Assembly (NCBI GenBank): GCA_963921935.1
Contig: OY998175.1
Span: forward strand, 179,959,262 to 180,023,261
Source: Galeruca laticollis
Lineage: Eukaryota > Arthropoda > Insecta > Coleoptera > Chrysomelidae
Length of the DNA stretch: 64,000 nt
Direction: 5' to 3'
Shown piece after piece: positions 42,190 to 53,745 of this stretch (position 1 is the first letter of the stretch; every line of letters starts with the position of its first letter). The notes under the pieces were generated by a model. It worked only from the letters and a program-made list of their open reading frames with translations. It searched no databases and was not told the DNA's origin. The position numbers and the translations under genes were made by a program.

Positions 42190-44008
42190 AGAGTATAACA
42201 ATTCCCGCGAGGTTTTGGTCAGTATATAACTCGAAAACTATTTGAAGTAGAAAATTAAAATTAGGCAGTTATAAACCGTAGTATTACACATTTCAAGCAA
42301 GCAGTTACTTTGCTGCAACGTCATGTTTCGGGTCACGTGGTATCATTTTTAAAAAACTTAATGAGACAACCTGAATATTGTTCCACTGCTGTAAAGGTAT
42401 CTCTCATACTAATTCGGCGATACCTATTTTTGTGTGTCAGGTACTTAGAAACGAAAAACAAATTTTTATAAGGTTTTTTATTTGAAAAACAAAGAGAGCT
42501 GAGAAACAAAAAACATATTCTAGTAACAGCTATTCTAGTTGTCAAAAGCTGTTAGCGTCAGTGAACAATCGGTCACTGTATTATTGTTGTTAAAAGTTTT
42601 GTGACTTGAAACTTACCATGCCTTTACGTTTCACTTATGACGAGTATGTCGATATGCTGATGATCTAGAATGTGGAAAAAATACCAGACGAGCTAGAGAT
42701 TTATATAGAAATCGTTTCCCCGACCGAACAACTCCAGGAAAAAATAATTTTACTTATGTAGAACAAAAATTAAGACACGGTTCATTTCCAACCGGAAAAC
42801 ATCAAAATTCTCCACGTTAGCCTATTCTTACGGAAGATAATATTATTAACATTCTTGCTTATATCCAAGTCAATCCCCAAATTTCAACTCGATGTCTGCA
42901 ATAAGAATTAGGAATAAGTAAATCTACTATTCAGAGGGTGTTCAAGCAATACAAATATCATCTTTTAAAAATACATTTAACGCAAGGTCTAACTCCTGCA
43001 GATCCAGAAAGAAGTGTCAATTAAAATCGTAGAGGACCCTTTTTTCTTAAATAAAATATTGTGGAGCGACGAAAGCCGTTTTCACAATAACGGTGTAGGT
43101 ATCGTTAATAGATATAATTGTCACTACTGGTCGGCTGAAAATCCCAGCTGGACGCGAGAAACGTATTTCCAAACTATTTTGGGAATAAATGTTTGGTGCG
43201 GTTTGTTTAATGGACGCTTGATTGGGCCGTATTTTTATGAGGGGAATTTGACAGGCGAAAGATATTTAGATTTTCTCCAGAATATTCTTCAACATTTGCT
43301 TGAGAACAATCCACTAAAAGAGAGAGCGACTATGTGGTGGCAACAGGATGGTGCAACTCCTCATTTTGCTCAGCGAGTAACGTCACATCTGAATGTGTAT
43401 TTCCAAGACAGCTTGATTGGGAGAAATGATACAATACATTGGCCGGCTCGTTCACCACATATAACCCTGTTAGATTTTTTTCTTTGGGGATATTTAAAAG
43501 GATTCATTTCTGTTACAGCTCCCACCGATGTAGATAATTTAAAAAACAGAATCAGAGCAGTTTGCCAATCTCTTACACCAGAAAGTATTGAAGCAGCATG
43601 CACAAGAAATTTACTTAGATTTGAATGCTGCATTAATGAAGGTGGACATAAATTTGAGCATAAACTGTAGTAAAAGTGTTATTGTTTTCCAATTCTTTTT
43701 GTTTTTCAAATAAAAAACTTTATGAACATTTGTTTGTCGTTTGTATATACCTAACACAAAAAAAATAGGTGTCGCCGAATTAGTATAAGAGAGACCTATA
43801 CAACAGTGGAACAATATACAGGGTGTGGCATTAACTTTTCTAAAAATTATACCACGTGACCCGAAACGTGACATTGTAGCAAAGTAGCTGATTGCTTAAA
43901 ATGTGTAATACTACCCACAGTTTATAACTGCCAAATTTCAATATTGTAGTTCAAACAGTTTTCGAGATATATACTGGCCAGAACCTCGTGGGACACTCGT
44001 ATATAAAA
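42190..44008 (+). mobile_element. Mariner-like (DD41D) element with ~250-bp terminal inverted repeats
   Basis: The left repeat (about 42190-42445) and right repeat (about 43750-44008) are reverse complements at about 80-85%. Shared blocks include TTTCGGGTCACGTGGTAT, ATTGTTCCACTG, CATACTAATTCGGCGA and GGCAGTTATAAAC. Between them lies one transposase ORF. Repeats this long are atypical for mariner (usually about 30 bp). Outer ends read ...CAATTCCCGCGAGGTT and its mirror AACCTCGTGGGACACTCG; TA target duplications were not certified. Confidence 0.75.
42618..43670 (+). pseudogene. DD41D mariner-like transposase, C-terminal two thirds intact
   Basis: The start MPLRFTYDEYVDML is at 42618, followed by stops and frameshifts in the HTH region. 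An uninterrupted frame of 218 codons follows (43014-43670). It contains KILWSDESRFHNNG (first Asp), NVWCGLFNGRLIGP, MWWQQDGATPHFA (second Asp) and SPHITLLDFFLWG (third Asp), with 41 residues between the last two. That spacing, and D instead of E, match the rosa-type mariner group. The C-terminus ends FECCINEGGHKFEHKL. The catalytic half could be translated, but the DNA-binding half is broken. Confidence 0.85.
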
Positions 44009-44080
44009 AAACTATGACAAGCGGTATTTGTTTAATTAATAAAATTAAAAACGTAAAAAGTTCTTTTTTTAATAAATTAA

Positions 44081-44386
44081 CACGTTGAGTGCCGTATGTA
44101 TCCAACACGGATACACGAGATACGGTGCTTCCATCGCCGTATGTATCCGCGGCTGATACACAACTATTTCTGTTATTTCAGCCGCATGTATCGACGTTGG
44201 CTGCATGCCTTGCATATATCTCTATGGGGACTATCGCACTACGGCCTGGCATACCCAAAACCTTATTTGGCCTGTATATTTTATCCTCAGTTTTTTCAGG
44301 ACACCATTTTTTCAGTTAGTGGGTTAGTGGGCCATACACATGAAAAATGGAATGAATTTTCCGCTTCCACGGTAGCACTCAACGTG
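44081..44386. mobile_element. Complete piggyBac-type MITE (306 bp) with TTAA duplication
   Basis: CACGTTGAGTGCC at the left and GGTAGCACTCAACGTG at the right form inverted termini. TTAA is present on both sides (44077-44080 and 44387-44390). The interior is relatively GC-rich, contains three CGTATGTATC-type repeats (GCCGTATGTATCC, CACGGATACACG, GCCGCATGTATCG), and encodes only chance ORFs (44089-44401). Confidence 0.8.
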
Positions 44387-44390
44387 TTAA

Positions 44391-45443
44391 ATATTAATTA
44401 ATTAATATTTAATCTTAATAAATATAAGAAACATCGTACATTATATTCTTTGAAAAAAATGTAGGTCATCAGTAATCCAATTTCGAAGAAGTTTTTATTT
44501 TTCAGTGAATCTCAACCTTATTCAGTTATTGTTATTTATATTAAGATACACTTTTAATAGGTTAAGCACTCTTGGGAATGCCCTTAAAATTTATGGTTAG
44601 TAATGTTTATTGATAGAGGTAACAGTATTTACTCACGACAATTAAGAAGATTTATATTTAATTTACGTTTCAGAAAAACAAGAGTACAAATCTATATGAC
44701 CGAAGATGATAATATAATATACAGTTTGAAATTTGATGGACGTGTTTTTGTGTGTCTTCTCGAAACTAGACTCGCGTTAAATTGTTATTTGTCAGTTTTT
44801 TCTAGTCTTCAGCATTCTGATTTTAAAATATTATTGAGTTTCCACTTTTAATAATAATGGCACAGTTTACTGAAAATACAACAAACAGTACTTTAAAGAA
44901 TAATACATTATTACTCTGAACAACTTGTTAGGACTGAATAATCCTGGAAACATTATTACTGATACCTAGTAATGTTCTTTTATTCCTGTAACTTATACCA
45001 TATCTAAACGATTTTGTAAATATTATTTTCCACGGACCTTACATAGGTACTTCACCAAAAGGGATCTCAAATTATGCCCTAATTTTCTAAGAATTGATAA
45101 TTTTTTTTGTAATAGCTTCATATAGTGCAATGAACAAAAGCCGTACCAAAAAAGATACAATACACAGATGCCACATTATAACGGCTTGATGTAATCGCTT
45201 ATTGATACCTATACTCTGTTTCATGTTTATCGTTGGTAGTTTATTAGTATTACTTTGAAAGGTCTTCAAAAAGGCGTCCGTATTCTTAATTATCAATGAC
45301 TAATTAAATATGAAATATGTAACGGGTGCCCCAATAAGAATGGCTTTCGGCCATATATCAGAAACCGTTCATGGTACAGCTGCGAGTACAAAAAATGTAA
45401 CAAAAGAGATAAAAAACTTGAGAAGCCAAATTTTTCAAAAGGC
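44391..45443. other. AT-rich interval, one unassigned ORF
   Basis: An 82-codon ORF at 44603-44851 (FIFNLRFRKTRVQIYMTEDD, FDGRVFVCLLETRLALNC) was not recognised and lacks start-site or splice support. Confidence 0.3.
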
Positions 45444-47178
45444 GGCATAACAAAAGCAATCATTGCATTCTTCAAAAAATTCTGCATATATGTACTTGAT
45501 ATTTAAAGTTTCAGTCTATCTACTTAAATAAGATGTGGGGGAGAATGGGAACTGTTATGAAAAAAACACCCATAACTCCGGTTCTTAACCGATTATTGGA
45601 AACTTAGTCATCTTGAAAACAGCTCTTTTCGACTAACATAAGAGTGAAAATTTGGACATAACCTAATGAGTAACTTTCAAGCGAGGGGCGCTAATTTTTT
45701 TAAAATCAAGTTATCTTTGGAAATTATTAAATAGGAGCATGCAATTTTACTCGGGATTATAAAAGTAGGCTTAATTTGTAACATAATGGCGAATACCGCA
45801 TGCTGATATCTTTTCCGGTCCCGACATATCTTAAAAATTTATGAGTCAGTTGAAAACTAACAGCTTTAGAAGTGAAACTAATTATGTTACGCAAAAACTG
45901 TGAATGAGTGTACAAAAACTATTTACAATAAAAGACAAACAAAAGTAAATATTCTTTTTAAGAAATTATTTTATTAAATGTTCAAACAAACCACAATCTT
46001 GATCCAAACTTTATTTTAATTCCATTGCTTCGAGTAAATGCATGAATATTTTAGAAATAATCAGATATACTTCTGTTCAACATTACCGACATTGTTGAAT
46101 ACATTAGCAGAATGGATTTATAGATGAAAGAAAAATTAAATAGTTTACTGACGAAACCAGGTATCCAACCAACGACCTTTAGGTTTTCAGTCTAACGCTC
46201 TGCCGACGAGTCTATTTCGCTTAGTAATATCATGGAGTCTACTGATGTAACAGAAGGGGAGAACAGCATTGCGTCTCTCTCACTGAGCTTAATTAAATAA
46301 TAATTAGATAAGGACAAGGAGTTTAACAAATTTGTTAGTTTTACGAGTTTACTTTTACGCCAAAAATCCTGTAGTGTCCCATAAATTGTTTCACTTCATA
46401 AAGCGTAAATTTTAAGCATTCACCTATGAATATAGATTACCTACTATGGGGTAGTACGGAAAGGATTTTAACAATTTTGAAATAATTACAATTGACATTC
46501 CTTGCCCTAATAATAATAATTTCAATATTACTTTTAATCTGACTGTGAAACGGCGTTAAGGAAGTTAAAGTAGAAATATATGTATGTTTTTTTCCATGGC
46601 CCACTACTTCTTTTTATATATTTCCACTTTAACTTCCTGATCGCCGTTTCCCAATAACATCGAAATATTAATTGAAATTACCATTAATCAACTTTAATTC
46701 GTTCCAAATTATTAAAATATGTTCGGAACCTATAGCCACAGTAGGTAATCTATATTTAAAGGAAAATAATCAAAATGTATACGTTTTTTACGATATGTCG
46801 GGATAGGAAAAAGATATCGACATGCGGTAATCGGTATTCTGTTACTAATTAAGTCTACTTTTACAATTCTCGATTAAAATTGTATACTCCTATTTAATAT
46901 TTTCCAAAGATAACTAGATTTAAAAAACAAAGTCAATAGCGCCCTCTAGTGTGCATGCTACTCATTAGGTTATGTCGAAATTATTAAACTTATGTTGATG
47001 GAAAACAGATGTTTTCAAGAAGACTAAATTTGCAACAATCGGTTAAGTTGAACCCGAGTTAAGGGCGTTTTCTCATATCAATCTCCCCGTACACATTATT
47101 TGAGTACATAGACTGAAAGTTTAATATCAAATATACGCAGAATTTTTTGAAGAATGCGATGATTGTTTTTGTTATGCC
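45444..47178. mobile_element. Fold-back element with ~395-bp outer arms, nested inner arms and a tRNA-like insert
   Basis: Outer arms 45444-45836 and 46784-47178 are reverse complements at about 80% (shared: GCATTCTTCAAAAAATTCTG, CATAACCTAATGAGTA, AGTTATCTTTGGAAA, CGACATATC). Inner arms 46429-46582 and 46614-46758 are also mirrored (ATATAGATTACCTACT, GGAAGTTAAAGTAGAAATATAT). On the right, outer and inner arms are contiguous; on the left they are separated by about 570 bp, an insertion that includes a tRNA-Phe-like sequence. No coding capacity. Confidence 0.75.
46149..46220 (-). tRNA. tRNA-Phe-like pseudogene (GAA anticodon) or tRNA-derived SINE head
   Basis: Minus strand begins GCGAAATAGACTCG, continues GCAGAGCGTTAGACTGAAAA and ends GGTTTCGTCA. 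It keeps the D-arm core (GGCAGAGC), the anticodon loop CTGAAAA with GAA, a T-arm like GGTTGGATACC and the acceptor tail TTTCGTC-A. Compared with tRNA-Phe the acceptor stem has lost one C at the 5' side and has mismatches, so it is not functional. It sits in an insert within a fold-back element. Confidence 0.55.
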
Positions 47179-48257
47179 CTTTAATTGAGTTAATTTTATG
47201 AAAGTTGGCTTTTTAATGTTTTTATCCAATTACGCCCTCTCGCGGTATACCGAAACTTTTGTTATATTTTTTCCCGCAGTTGTACTATTAACGATTTCTG
47301 AAATCAATCAAACTTTAACAATTCGGTAGGTAGTGGAATGAATGGCAAAAGGTCAAAGGGAGAGCTATCTGTTATTTTTTTTAAATGAATTAAGGGTTAT
47401 GATGTTGGTTGATTAAAATTTATATCCTCATGAAAAGTTTATTTGGATTAGACCGCAGGGCTGCCAGTTAGATTTTCATTTCATCAGTAAAAATCTTGTC
47501 AAAAATTGAGTAATTTCAATAGATTTATTTTATGCTATAGAAATTTCAAAAAAGTATAATGAACTAAACTTATGACCTCGAAAAAATATGTATTATTTGA
47601 AAACAAACTTTTCATTTAAAAACAAATAAAGTAAACATACAGTGTCCACCATGTTCGCTACATATGGGAACAATTTTTAGTTGTTGTATATAGGAAAATT
47701 TAATATATACGATCGATTCTGCATGGTCGATAATCCAAAATTACATCTTGACATCAGTTACATGAACACTTCATGGCCACAAATTGGAAAAATTCGACGT
47801 GGAAATGCGAAAAGTGAGGTTAGATGCCAAAATACCGAAAATTGTTATTTAGAAAAAGTGATTAAAATGATATTTTAGGAGTACGTACAAAATTTGAAGC
47901 AAAAACAACAAAAAATAAGAATTTTCTTATTTTTCTCCATTACGGTCTTCTGAAATGATATTGCCTCAATTTCTTTTTTGAAAGAGTTCCATTAGCACCG
48001 TATGTAATTTATAAACGTAAAACTATTCAAAATTGGTCATTAAAATCATTCCTAGAGAATTAAATGGAAATATTAGTTGAGCATTTGAAACTTTCCTGTA
48101 ACAATACCTTGTCCAATGTTGTCAGTTTGTGAAGTTTAAAATAGTTTAGTACTGATACCACAATTGAAAAGAACCGTTTTTGATATTTTCAATAAATATT
48201 TCATTAAATTATTAAAACTCATTAACTAGTCATAATAATAAATTGAATTAGTTTACC

Positions 48258-48450
48258 AACGTATTACTATTAGTGTTTTAAATGAAACTCACGGTTTCTA
48301 GTTAATACCACAATATAATAAAAATTGTTGAAAATTCTAAAAAATTGTCAATTGTCAACAATTGTCAACCGTGAGTTTCATTTAAAACACTAATATGAGT
48401 AGATTCCGCGAAGTAAGGGTCGAGACAGTTAATTTCATTAAGTTATTACT
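48258..48450. repeat. PLE terminal-repeat head-to-head hairpin
   Basis: ATTAGTGTTTTAAATGAAAC...TCACGGTT is mirrored by AACCGTGAGTTTCATTTAAAACACTAAT, a perfect 28-bp arm pair. It is joined to the GTAGATTCCGCGAAGTAAGG end of the PLE family. Two truncated terminal repeats thus meet in inverted orientation. Confidence 0.75.
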
Positions 48451-48524
48451 ATTTTTTGGAACAATATTCAACAGATTACCCACTAACTCATTACTAATAA
48501 ATAACTTAATATTTCAAAACACAA

Positions 48525-49350
48525 ATTCAAAATGTCCTCCATCTCGTTCCATACATTTCACCGTCCCGGAATTCGTTTCTCTTTGAATATTTCGGAGCGT
48601 ACCTTGGTTAATAGCATATACGCAATCCCATATGCATTGTTCTAAATGTGCGACGTCTCTGAAGGGTGTTACTCGATAAATTTTGTTATTTGAATAGCCC
48701 CATAATAAAATGTCCAGAGGGCATAGGTCCGGGGACCGTCTTGTTGGAAATGAAGATTGGCTCGCTTAGCCAGTGGGATACCATCCAAAAATTTGGTTAA
48801 TTCATTTTCCAACAAAGTTGAATAACGCCTGGCATTCAGGTTTTCTCTAAAGAAAAATGAACCAATAATTTGACAATTCCAAATTCCGCACCATACATTA
48901 ACCTTGAGTGGGAGTTTGTGTCTGCCCATCAACGACAGTTTTGTGAGCTTACTGTTCCATTTGATGTGAAAGTAGATTCGTCGGAAAATAAAACATTTTC
49001 TGTGAAATTTGGATTATCTTCTATAATTCAAAAACCAAACCGGACGTCAAAATATTTTTCTTCAGAACTTGAATAAATTTAGGCTTGCACGGGTGAAGTT
49101 TGTTTGTCGCATTGTTTTGATTAAGATGCATATAGTTAATGTCGTATCAGTCATGTGATGGAAAAGACTTAGCGTTTCTACTTGTAGTTACCTTAAACTT
49201 CTTTAATAATTTTGCTACATTTCTAAAATGGACGTTTTTGCCAGGATATTTTTGGTTAAAAATATTAGCAGCTTCTCTTGAACATTGATAATTTTCTCCG
49301 CAAATTAGAACCAACTCTATTTTTTCTTCACGTGACAGTATAGAAGGCAT
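48525..49350 (-). pseudogene. Mariner-like transposase (DD41D group) pseudogene
   Basis: Minus strand from the ATG at 49350: MPSILSREEKIELVLICGEN, SREAANIFNQKYPGKNV, FRNVAKLLKKFKVTTS (helix-turn-helix type N-terminus). It continues NPNFTENVLFSDESTFTSNG (first Asp), VNVWCGIWNCQIIGSFFF, NLNARRYSTLLENEL and ANLHFQQDGP (second Asp). After a deletion it reads PLDILLWG-like (third position), then RDGGHFEF. Frames change at least four times. It is distinct in sequence from the copy at 42618-43670 but of the same group. Confidence 0.7.
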
Positions 49351-50155
49351 TTTTAGTTATAGATAGATAGATAGATATGAAAATATATTTGCAGAATGTG
49401 TAAATAGAAGTAAACTTAACGAAAACGGAGAATTACGGATCAAATGCAACAATGATGTTAAACGAGTATTCGTTTATGATTTTAAAGCCCACTTAGTTAA
49501 TTTAAAACTTTGTATTGCGGCAAAGTATTTGAGAAAAATGGGTTCTAGGATGATGAAAGTATAATACTAGGAATCGTTGTGAAATGTATGCAGACCTTTC
49601 AAAGATAATAAATTATCTTGTATTCATATTATCGCATTGTTTTTTTATAAATATTGTCCAAACATGAATCATTACGCTTATTAAATAATAATTATTAATG
49701 TAAGTTGTCATGTTCTGGAACTTTGATGAAATATTACATAAAAAAAATTAATATCGGCCCTTTTCAATTGTAATATCACAATTAAATTGTTTGAAACTGC
49801 ACAAACTGACAAGATACAAAAAAAATTCACGCGTTCAACGAATATTTTCATTTTATTATATATGAATGACCTCAATCAATATTTCTGAATTGTTTTACCC
49901 TCACACATTAAACATGGCGAAAAGTACGGATTTTTTTATTTTTTTTGCTCGAAATTTCATAAATGGCCCTAAAATATCATTCTAATCACTTTTTCCAAAC
50001 AACTTTTTCGATATTTTGCCTCCATCACAGTGGCATCGTGAGTGACGTCAGAATGTCTTTTCAGATTAGCGACCATGCAGGATCGATGGCATACATTAAA
50101 TTTTCCTATATCCTACAACTAAAAATGTTTGCCATATGTAGCGAACATTAAGGGG

Positions 50156-51269
50156 GATACGATATATTATACCTACCTACTGCTTCATTTTAAAAATAGT
50201 AATCACAAAATAAAGTTACGTAGATACTCATCAGGTACGAGTATATAAAAAAATAGAACGAATAGTAATGAACAACAAAAATACAAAACAAATAAAAAAA
50301 CAAATGTAAGAAAATAACTGTTATAGGTATATAAAAAATCGTTTTAAATCTGAATCTGATAAAGTATTATCCTTTTTTGGTATATACATATCATTAGTAT
50401 GTAAATGTATTACTTCTTTTGTAAAGTTAGCATTAGTACAATTTGCTTTTCTCGACTGCAAATACATAATTTTGTGTGTGTAGATGTCTCACATACTAGT
50501 TGTGGCTAGTTTGTTTCTTTCGTTAGTTTTCATTAGATAGGTAGGTAATAAGAGAAATCTCTTAAATTAATTTAAACAGAGCGTTTGGAAATATCATGCG
50601 AGATATGATTAATTAAAAATTAATAATAATAATAAACAAGTGTCATAATTTTTTTCATCAATATGCAAATCAGTAGATCTCCTGAAAATATAGTAAAACC
50701 GGCAACCATGTAAGACCGTTTCTATTTCAGATTTTATGAAAGACTAAAATATGTTATCTAAGTATGTTTTTATAATGTCTGCTGTGGAATCGCCGCCTTA
50801 ATGTTTTTGCTAATAGCGGCGTTCTTATAGTTTTTTTTATTATTTCCAACATGCAGTTGTTGGGTTAAAAATATTTATACATATAGATTATTTTCTATAG
50901 AAACCACATAAATGCAATATACCTTGAAAATAATATATTGAATTGAATTGTGATGGTGGAGCAAAATGTAAAAAATTCTTGTTTTTTACATTTTTCTCTT
51001 GGAATATTGAATTATATAGATATGTTATTTATAATCATTTAATGCAATAAAACGTATTTTAAAAAAATAGCAGATAGTGTACACTTTGCCATTTCACTAC
51101 CGAATTTTCAGAGCACACTCTGATAGATTACAGAAATCATCAGAAATGTATTCTGGACTGAGAAAGATGTGTCATATTTGCTGTACCTATGTTTGTACAG
51201 GAGCAATATTAATATTATCTAATACCTATGCACTATTTAGAATCAGTTGTCTTAGCGACGGGCCTGGCT
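50156..51269. other. AT-rich interval, no supported gene
   Basis: ORF 51077-51328 overlaps a hAT terminus and is not supported. Nothing else was recognised. Confidence 0.3.
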
Positions 51270-52615
51270 CAGTGGCGGATCTAGGGGCGAGTGGGCCTCA
51301 GGACATTTCTTACAGGTACACTGAGTAACACGTAAAAAGTAAGAAAATTAAAACGTTTTCCATTCAGGACAAAAACTAATACAAAACGAAAACTTAAATT
51401 TTTTTGTATCATAAAAAGTGTCAAAACAAAAATATGTTTTATTCAGCTACTTAATTCCAAACCAATATCTAGATTGGTATTTTCCGTATTACATTGAAAG
51501 GAAATAAATGAAATACTTTATATAAAATATAAAAACTAATAATAAACTAAAATCTAGAACTACGTTCTTTTTCTGACTTTAGTATTGGCAAAGTAATCTA
51601 TGAGATCTTTTAAATCTAACTTCGCTGCGATATTATATTCTACATTTAAAATAGATTGATCACGATCATTGTTGACCTAATGCAATTTCTTAACATTTTC
51701 AATTTACTAAAGGATCTTTCCAATTGCGCAACAGTTACGCACAGGTAGGGTAAAAAATAGAAGAAACATAACATAAACTTCAGGAAAATCAAGTTTCATA
51801 TACGAATACTATTTGGAAAAGTTTCCTCTTCATATCCTTTTTGAAGTCATCTCTTTAACTAGTTCAAGTAACATATCAATATTGATTGACAACACCGTTA
51901 GTAAAAATTTCCCGATGTTTTCGAAATTAGTATTGTTGCAACAAATAATATTCATTTGATTGATTGCATAGCAGAAAACCTCTATTCAATTTGATTGGTA
52001 TTGGTATCAATTGAATAGTAATATACCCGGACTTTGAAGTAATCTTCTCTATTATCAAATTGCTATTCCAAAGCAAGCTCAACAATTTGTATTGGTACTT
52101 TTCGTTGCCTTTTAAATTGAAATACTAGCTCTATATTGCATTTAATTGCAAGAGTTATTGGTTCAGATATTCAATCATTATACGCTTCTTGAGCTCTTAA
52201 AGCAGAAATGTAGGTCAATGTATTTCTTAAGACTGTTGCGCCGCCGATATAAATATCAATTCTTTGTAAAAATCTTGATACGTGGTTTACTTGAGATAAA
52301 GTTTTGAAGATAAAAATATTAATAAAAACAAATTCAAAGTTGGCCATTTTCTTTTTCAGATTTTTAGCTTCCATGGTTGCTTCCTTTTTCTGCGATTTCG
52401 ATTCAATATCTGAAGAGCTTTTAGAATATCGAACAATCGAATTTTTATTGCCATAATTGATTGAATACTTCCTGACCAACATGTAGGGTTAAGTAGTTTC
52501 TGATTCCCCAGTAAAAGAAGACGAAAGCTCCCATCGTTTGATAATAGATCCAAAAAACGACGATCGACGAAAATATGATAAATGAAATCCCCAATTTCCG
52601 CATATTTCATAAATT
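51270..52615 (-). mobile_element. ZMYM-type hAT, 3' portion
   Basis: The terminus CAGTGGCGGATCTAGGGGCG at 51270 (plus) is the 3' inverted end of a minus-strand hAT; this terminal form is typical of ZMYM-type hATs. The element body to about 52615 encodes the C-terminal transposase. The other end is not recognisable and the element appears truncated beyond 52615. Confidence 0.65.
51560..52610 (-). pseudogene. ZMYM-type hAT transposase, C-terminal part
   Basis: Minus strand: KLLNPTCWSGSIQSIMAIKI (the 'CDTRWxxR' region), MANFEFVFINIFIFKTLSQV, NHVSRFLQRIDIYIGGA and NTLTYISALRAQEAYND. After stops it ends in a well-preserved dimerisation block, LCVTVAQLERSFSKLKMLRN, IRSTMINDRDQSIL, KLDLKDLIDYFANTKVRK, with the stop at 51560-51562. 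Multiple stops between 52170 and 51800. It is a different lineage from the large nested ZMYM hAT. Confidence 0.75.
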
Positions 52616-52777
52616 TGCAAAAAATGAATTTTTTGATTATATCGCAGTATTACATAGAAACATAATTGTTATTATATTTGGAATAAATTGTAGCGACATA
52701 AAAGTCAATGACATTCAATGAAATATTTAAAAAAAATTCCAAAATGTTTCGTTTACGCAACGTTGGGGACTAATGGG

Positions 52778-53183
52778 TTAATTAGAAAATTTATTACAAT
52801 AACATACCATTAAAGCCATTCTGATTACATGAATGCAAACATTCTTCCATGTTTCTGGTGTGACTCTAGCAAATGTGTCATCTGTCAACTTTAACACGTC
52901 ACCTACCTTAAAAGTTGTATTACGCACTCCAACTTCATTTTATAATAGCCCACATCTTTTCTATTGGATTCAATTTTGGATCAGGTGGTGGCAAACGTAA
53001 CACGGAAGGACCGTGTTCAGCTAACAACTTATAAACAACATAATTTTTAAATATTGGTTTATTTAGCTGTATTTTCCTGTAAAGTTCCGGCTTAATATCA
53101 GTATAATCAAAATGAATACTTCTTTCCCGTAACCATATTTGCATATCTGCCTTTTTCCAAGTAGACGTTGGGTTACGTTCCAC
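52778..53183 (-). pseudogene. IS630/Tc1-type (DDE_3) transposase, C-terminal part
   Basis: Minus strand reads NPTSTWKKADMQIWLRERSI, KPELYRKIQLNKP, YKLLAEHGPSVLRLPPPDPK then LNPIEKMWAIIK. The PPxxPxLNPIEKxW block carries the last catalytic Glu. After an in-frame stop it continues NEVGVRNTTFKVGDVLKLTD, FARVTPETWKNVCIHVIRM. The first two catalytic Asp positions are missing. Same family type as 38905-39335. Confidence 0.7.
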
Positions 53184-53221
53184 AGATCGTTATATGATTC
53201 ATTATTAATAACTATTACAAA

Positions 53222-53745
53222 GTATTTACTATCTCGACCCATACTTCGTGGAATCTACCCATATTACTGTTTTAAATGAAGCTTACTGTTTCTAGATAAT
53301 TCCACAATATATTGAAAAAATGTTAGAAATTTTAAGAAATTTGACAATTGTTTCGATATTAAATGTCATCGTCAGAATGACAGAATATACATTCCATTTG
53401 ATGCCTACCTGATGATTAATAATTATTTTTGGCTAGACTTAATATATGTTAATAGAAAAAAGAAGAATATATGATATTACAATTATTAAAGCGTAGATAT
53501 TATTAGCCCTATGGGGATATCCTGGATATCTTTTTTCCCAATTAAGATAAGTATAACTGTGCAATGATATAGAAAACCAGGAAAACTATATCTGCTGATT
53601 TTCAAAATTATCACTTAAGAAGACAGTTTAAAAGTGGAGAACTCCCTAGATTTATCTGTTCATTGACAACTTGATATTATGGGTTTCTTAAGTGTCTTCT
53701 AATTTCCAATTCTTCATGGAAATCCAGTTCTTGTGTCTGATTTGT
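53222..53745 (-). mobile_element. PLE 3' fragment: GIY-YIG C-terminus plus terminal repeat
   Basis: On the minus strand the order is: QELDFHEELEIRRHLRN-type endonuclease tail (53620-53740, ending near 53609), noncoding spacer (ATATCCAGGATATCCCCATAGGG), a hammerhead-like box (CTGACGA...GAAAC, 53343-53375), then TGGAATTATCTAGAAACAGTAAG and GTAGATTCCACGAAGTATGGG. This matches 28100-28598 in the same order, so it is a second copy of that PLE. Confidence 0.8.
53343..53375 (-). ncRNA. Hammerhead-like core in PLE fragment
   Basis: Minus strand: CTGACGA, GACAT-TTA-ATATC (one C-A mismatch in the stem), GAAAC, AATT, GTC. Conserved relative to 28482-28514 except for the stem change. Confidence 0.45.

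Larger units (their letters stand above)
47647..50155. mobile_element. Element with ~250-bp terminal inverted repeats enclosing PLE and mariner remnants
   Basis: 47647-47925 (CATGTTCGCTACATATGGGA, ATAGGAAAATTTAATATAT, CTGCATGGTCG, AAAAGTGATTAAAATGATATTTTAG) is mirrored by 49918-50155. The interior holds a PLE terminal-repeat hairpin (48258-48450) and a decayed minus-strand mariner-like transposase (48525-49350). The two may be secondary insertions, or the mariner may be the resident enzyme. Confidence 0.6.

Noticed and set aside
43370..43874. Minus-strand ORFs across the mariner-like element
   Set aside because: Antisense shadows of the transposase frame and of its terminal repeat.
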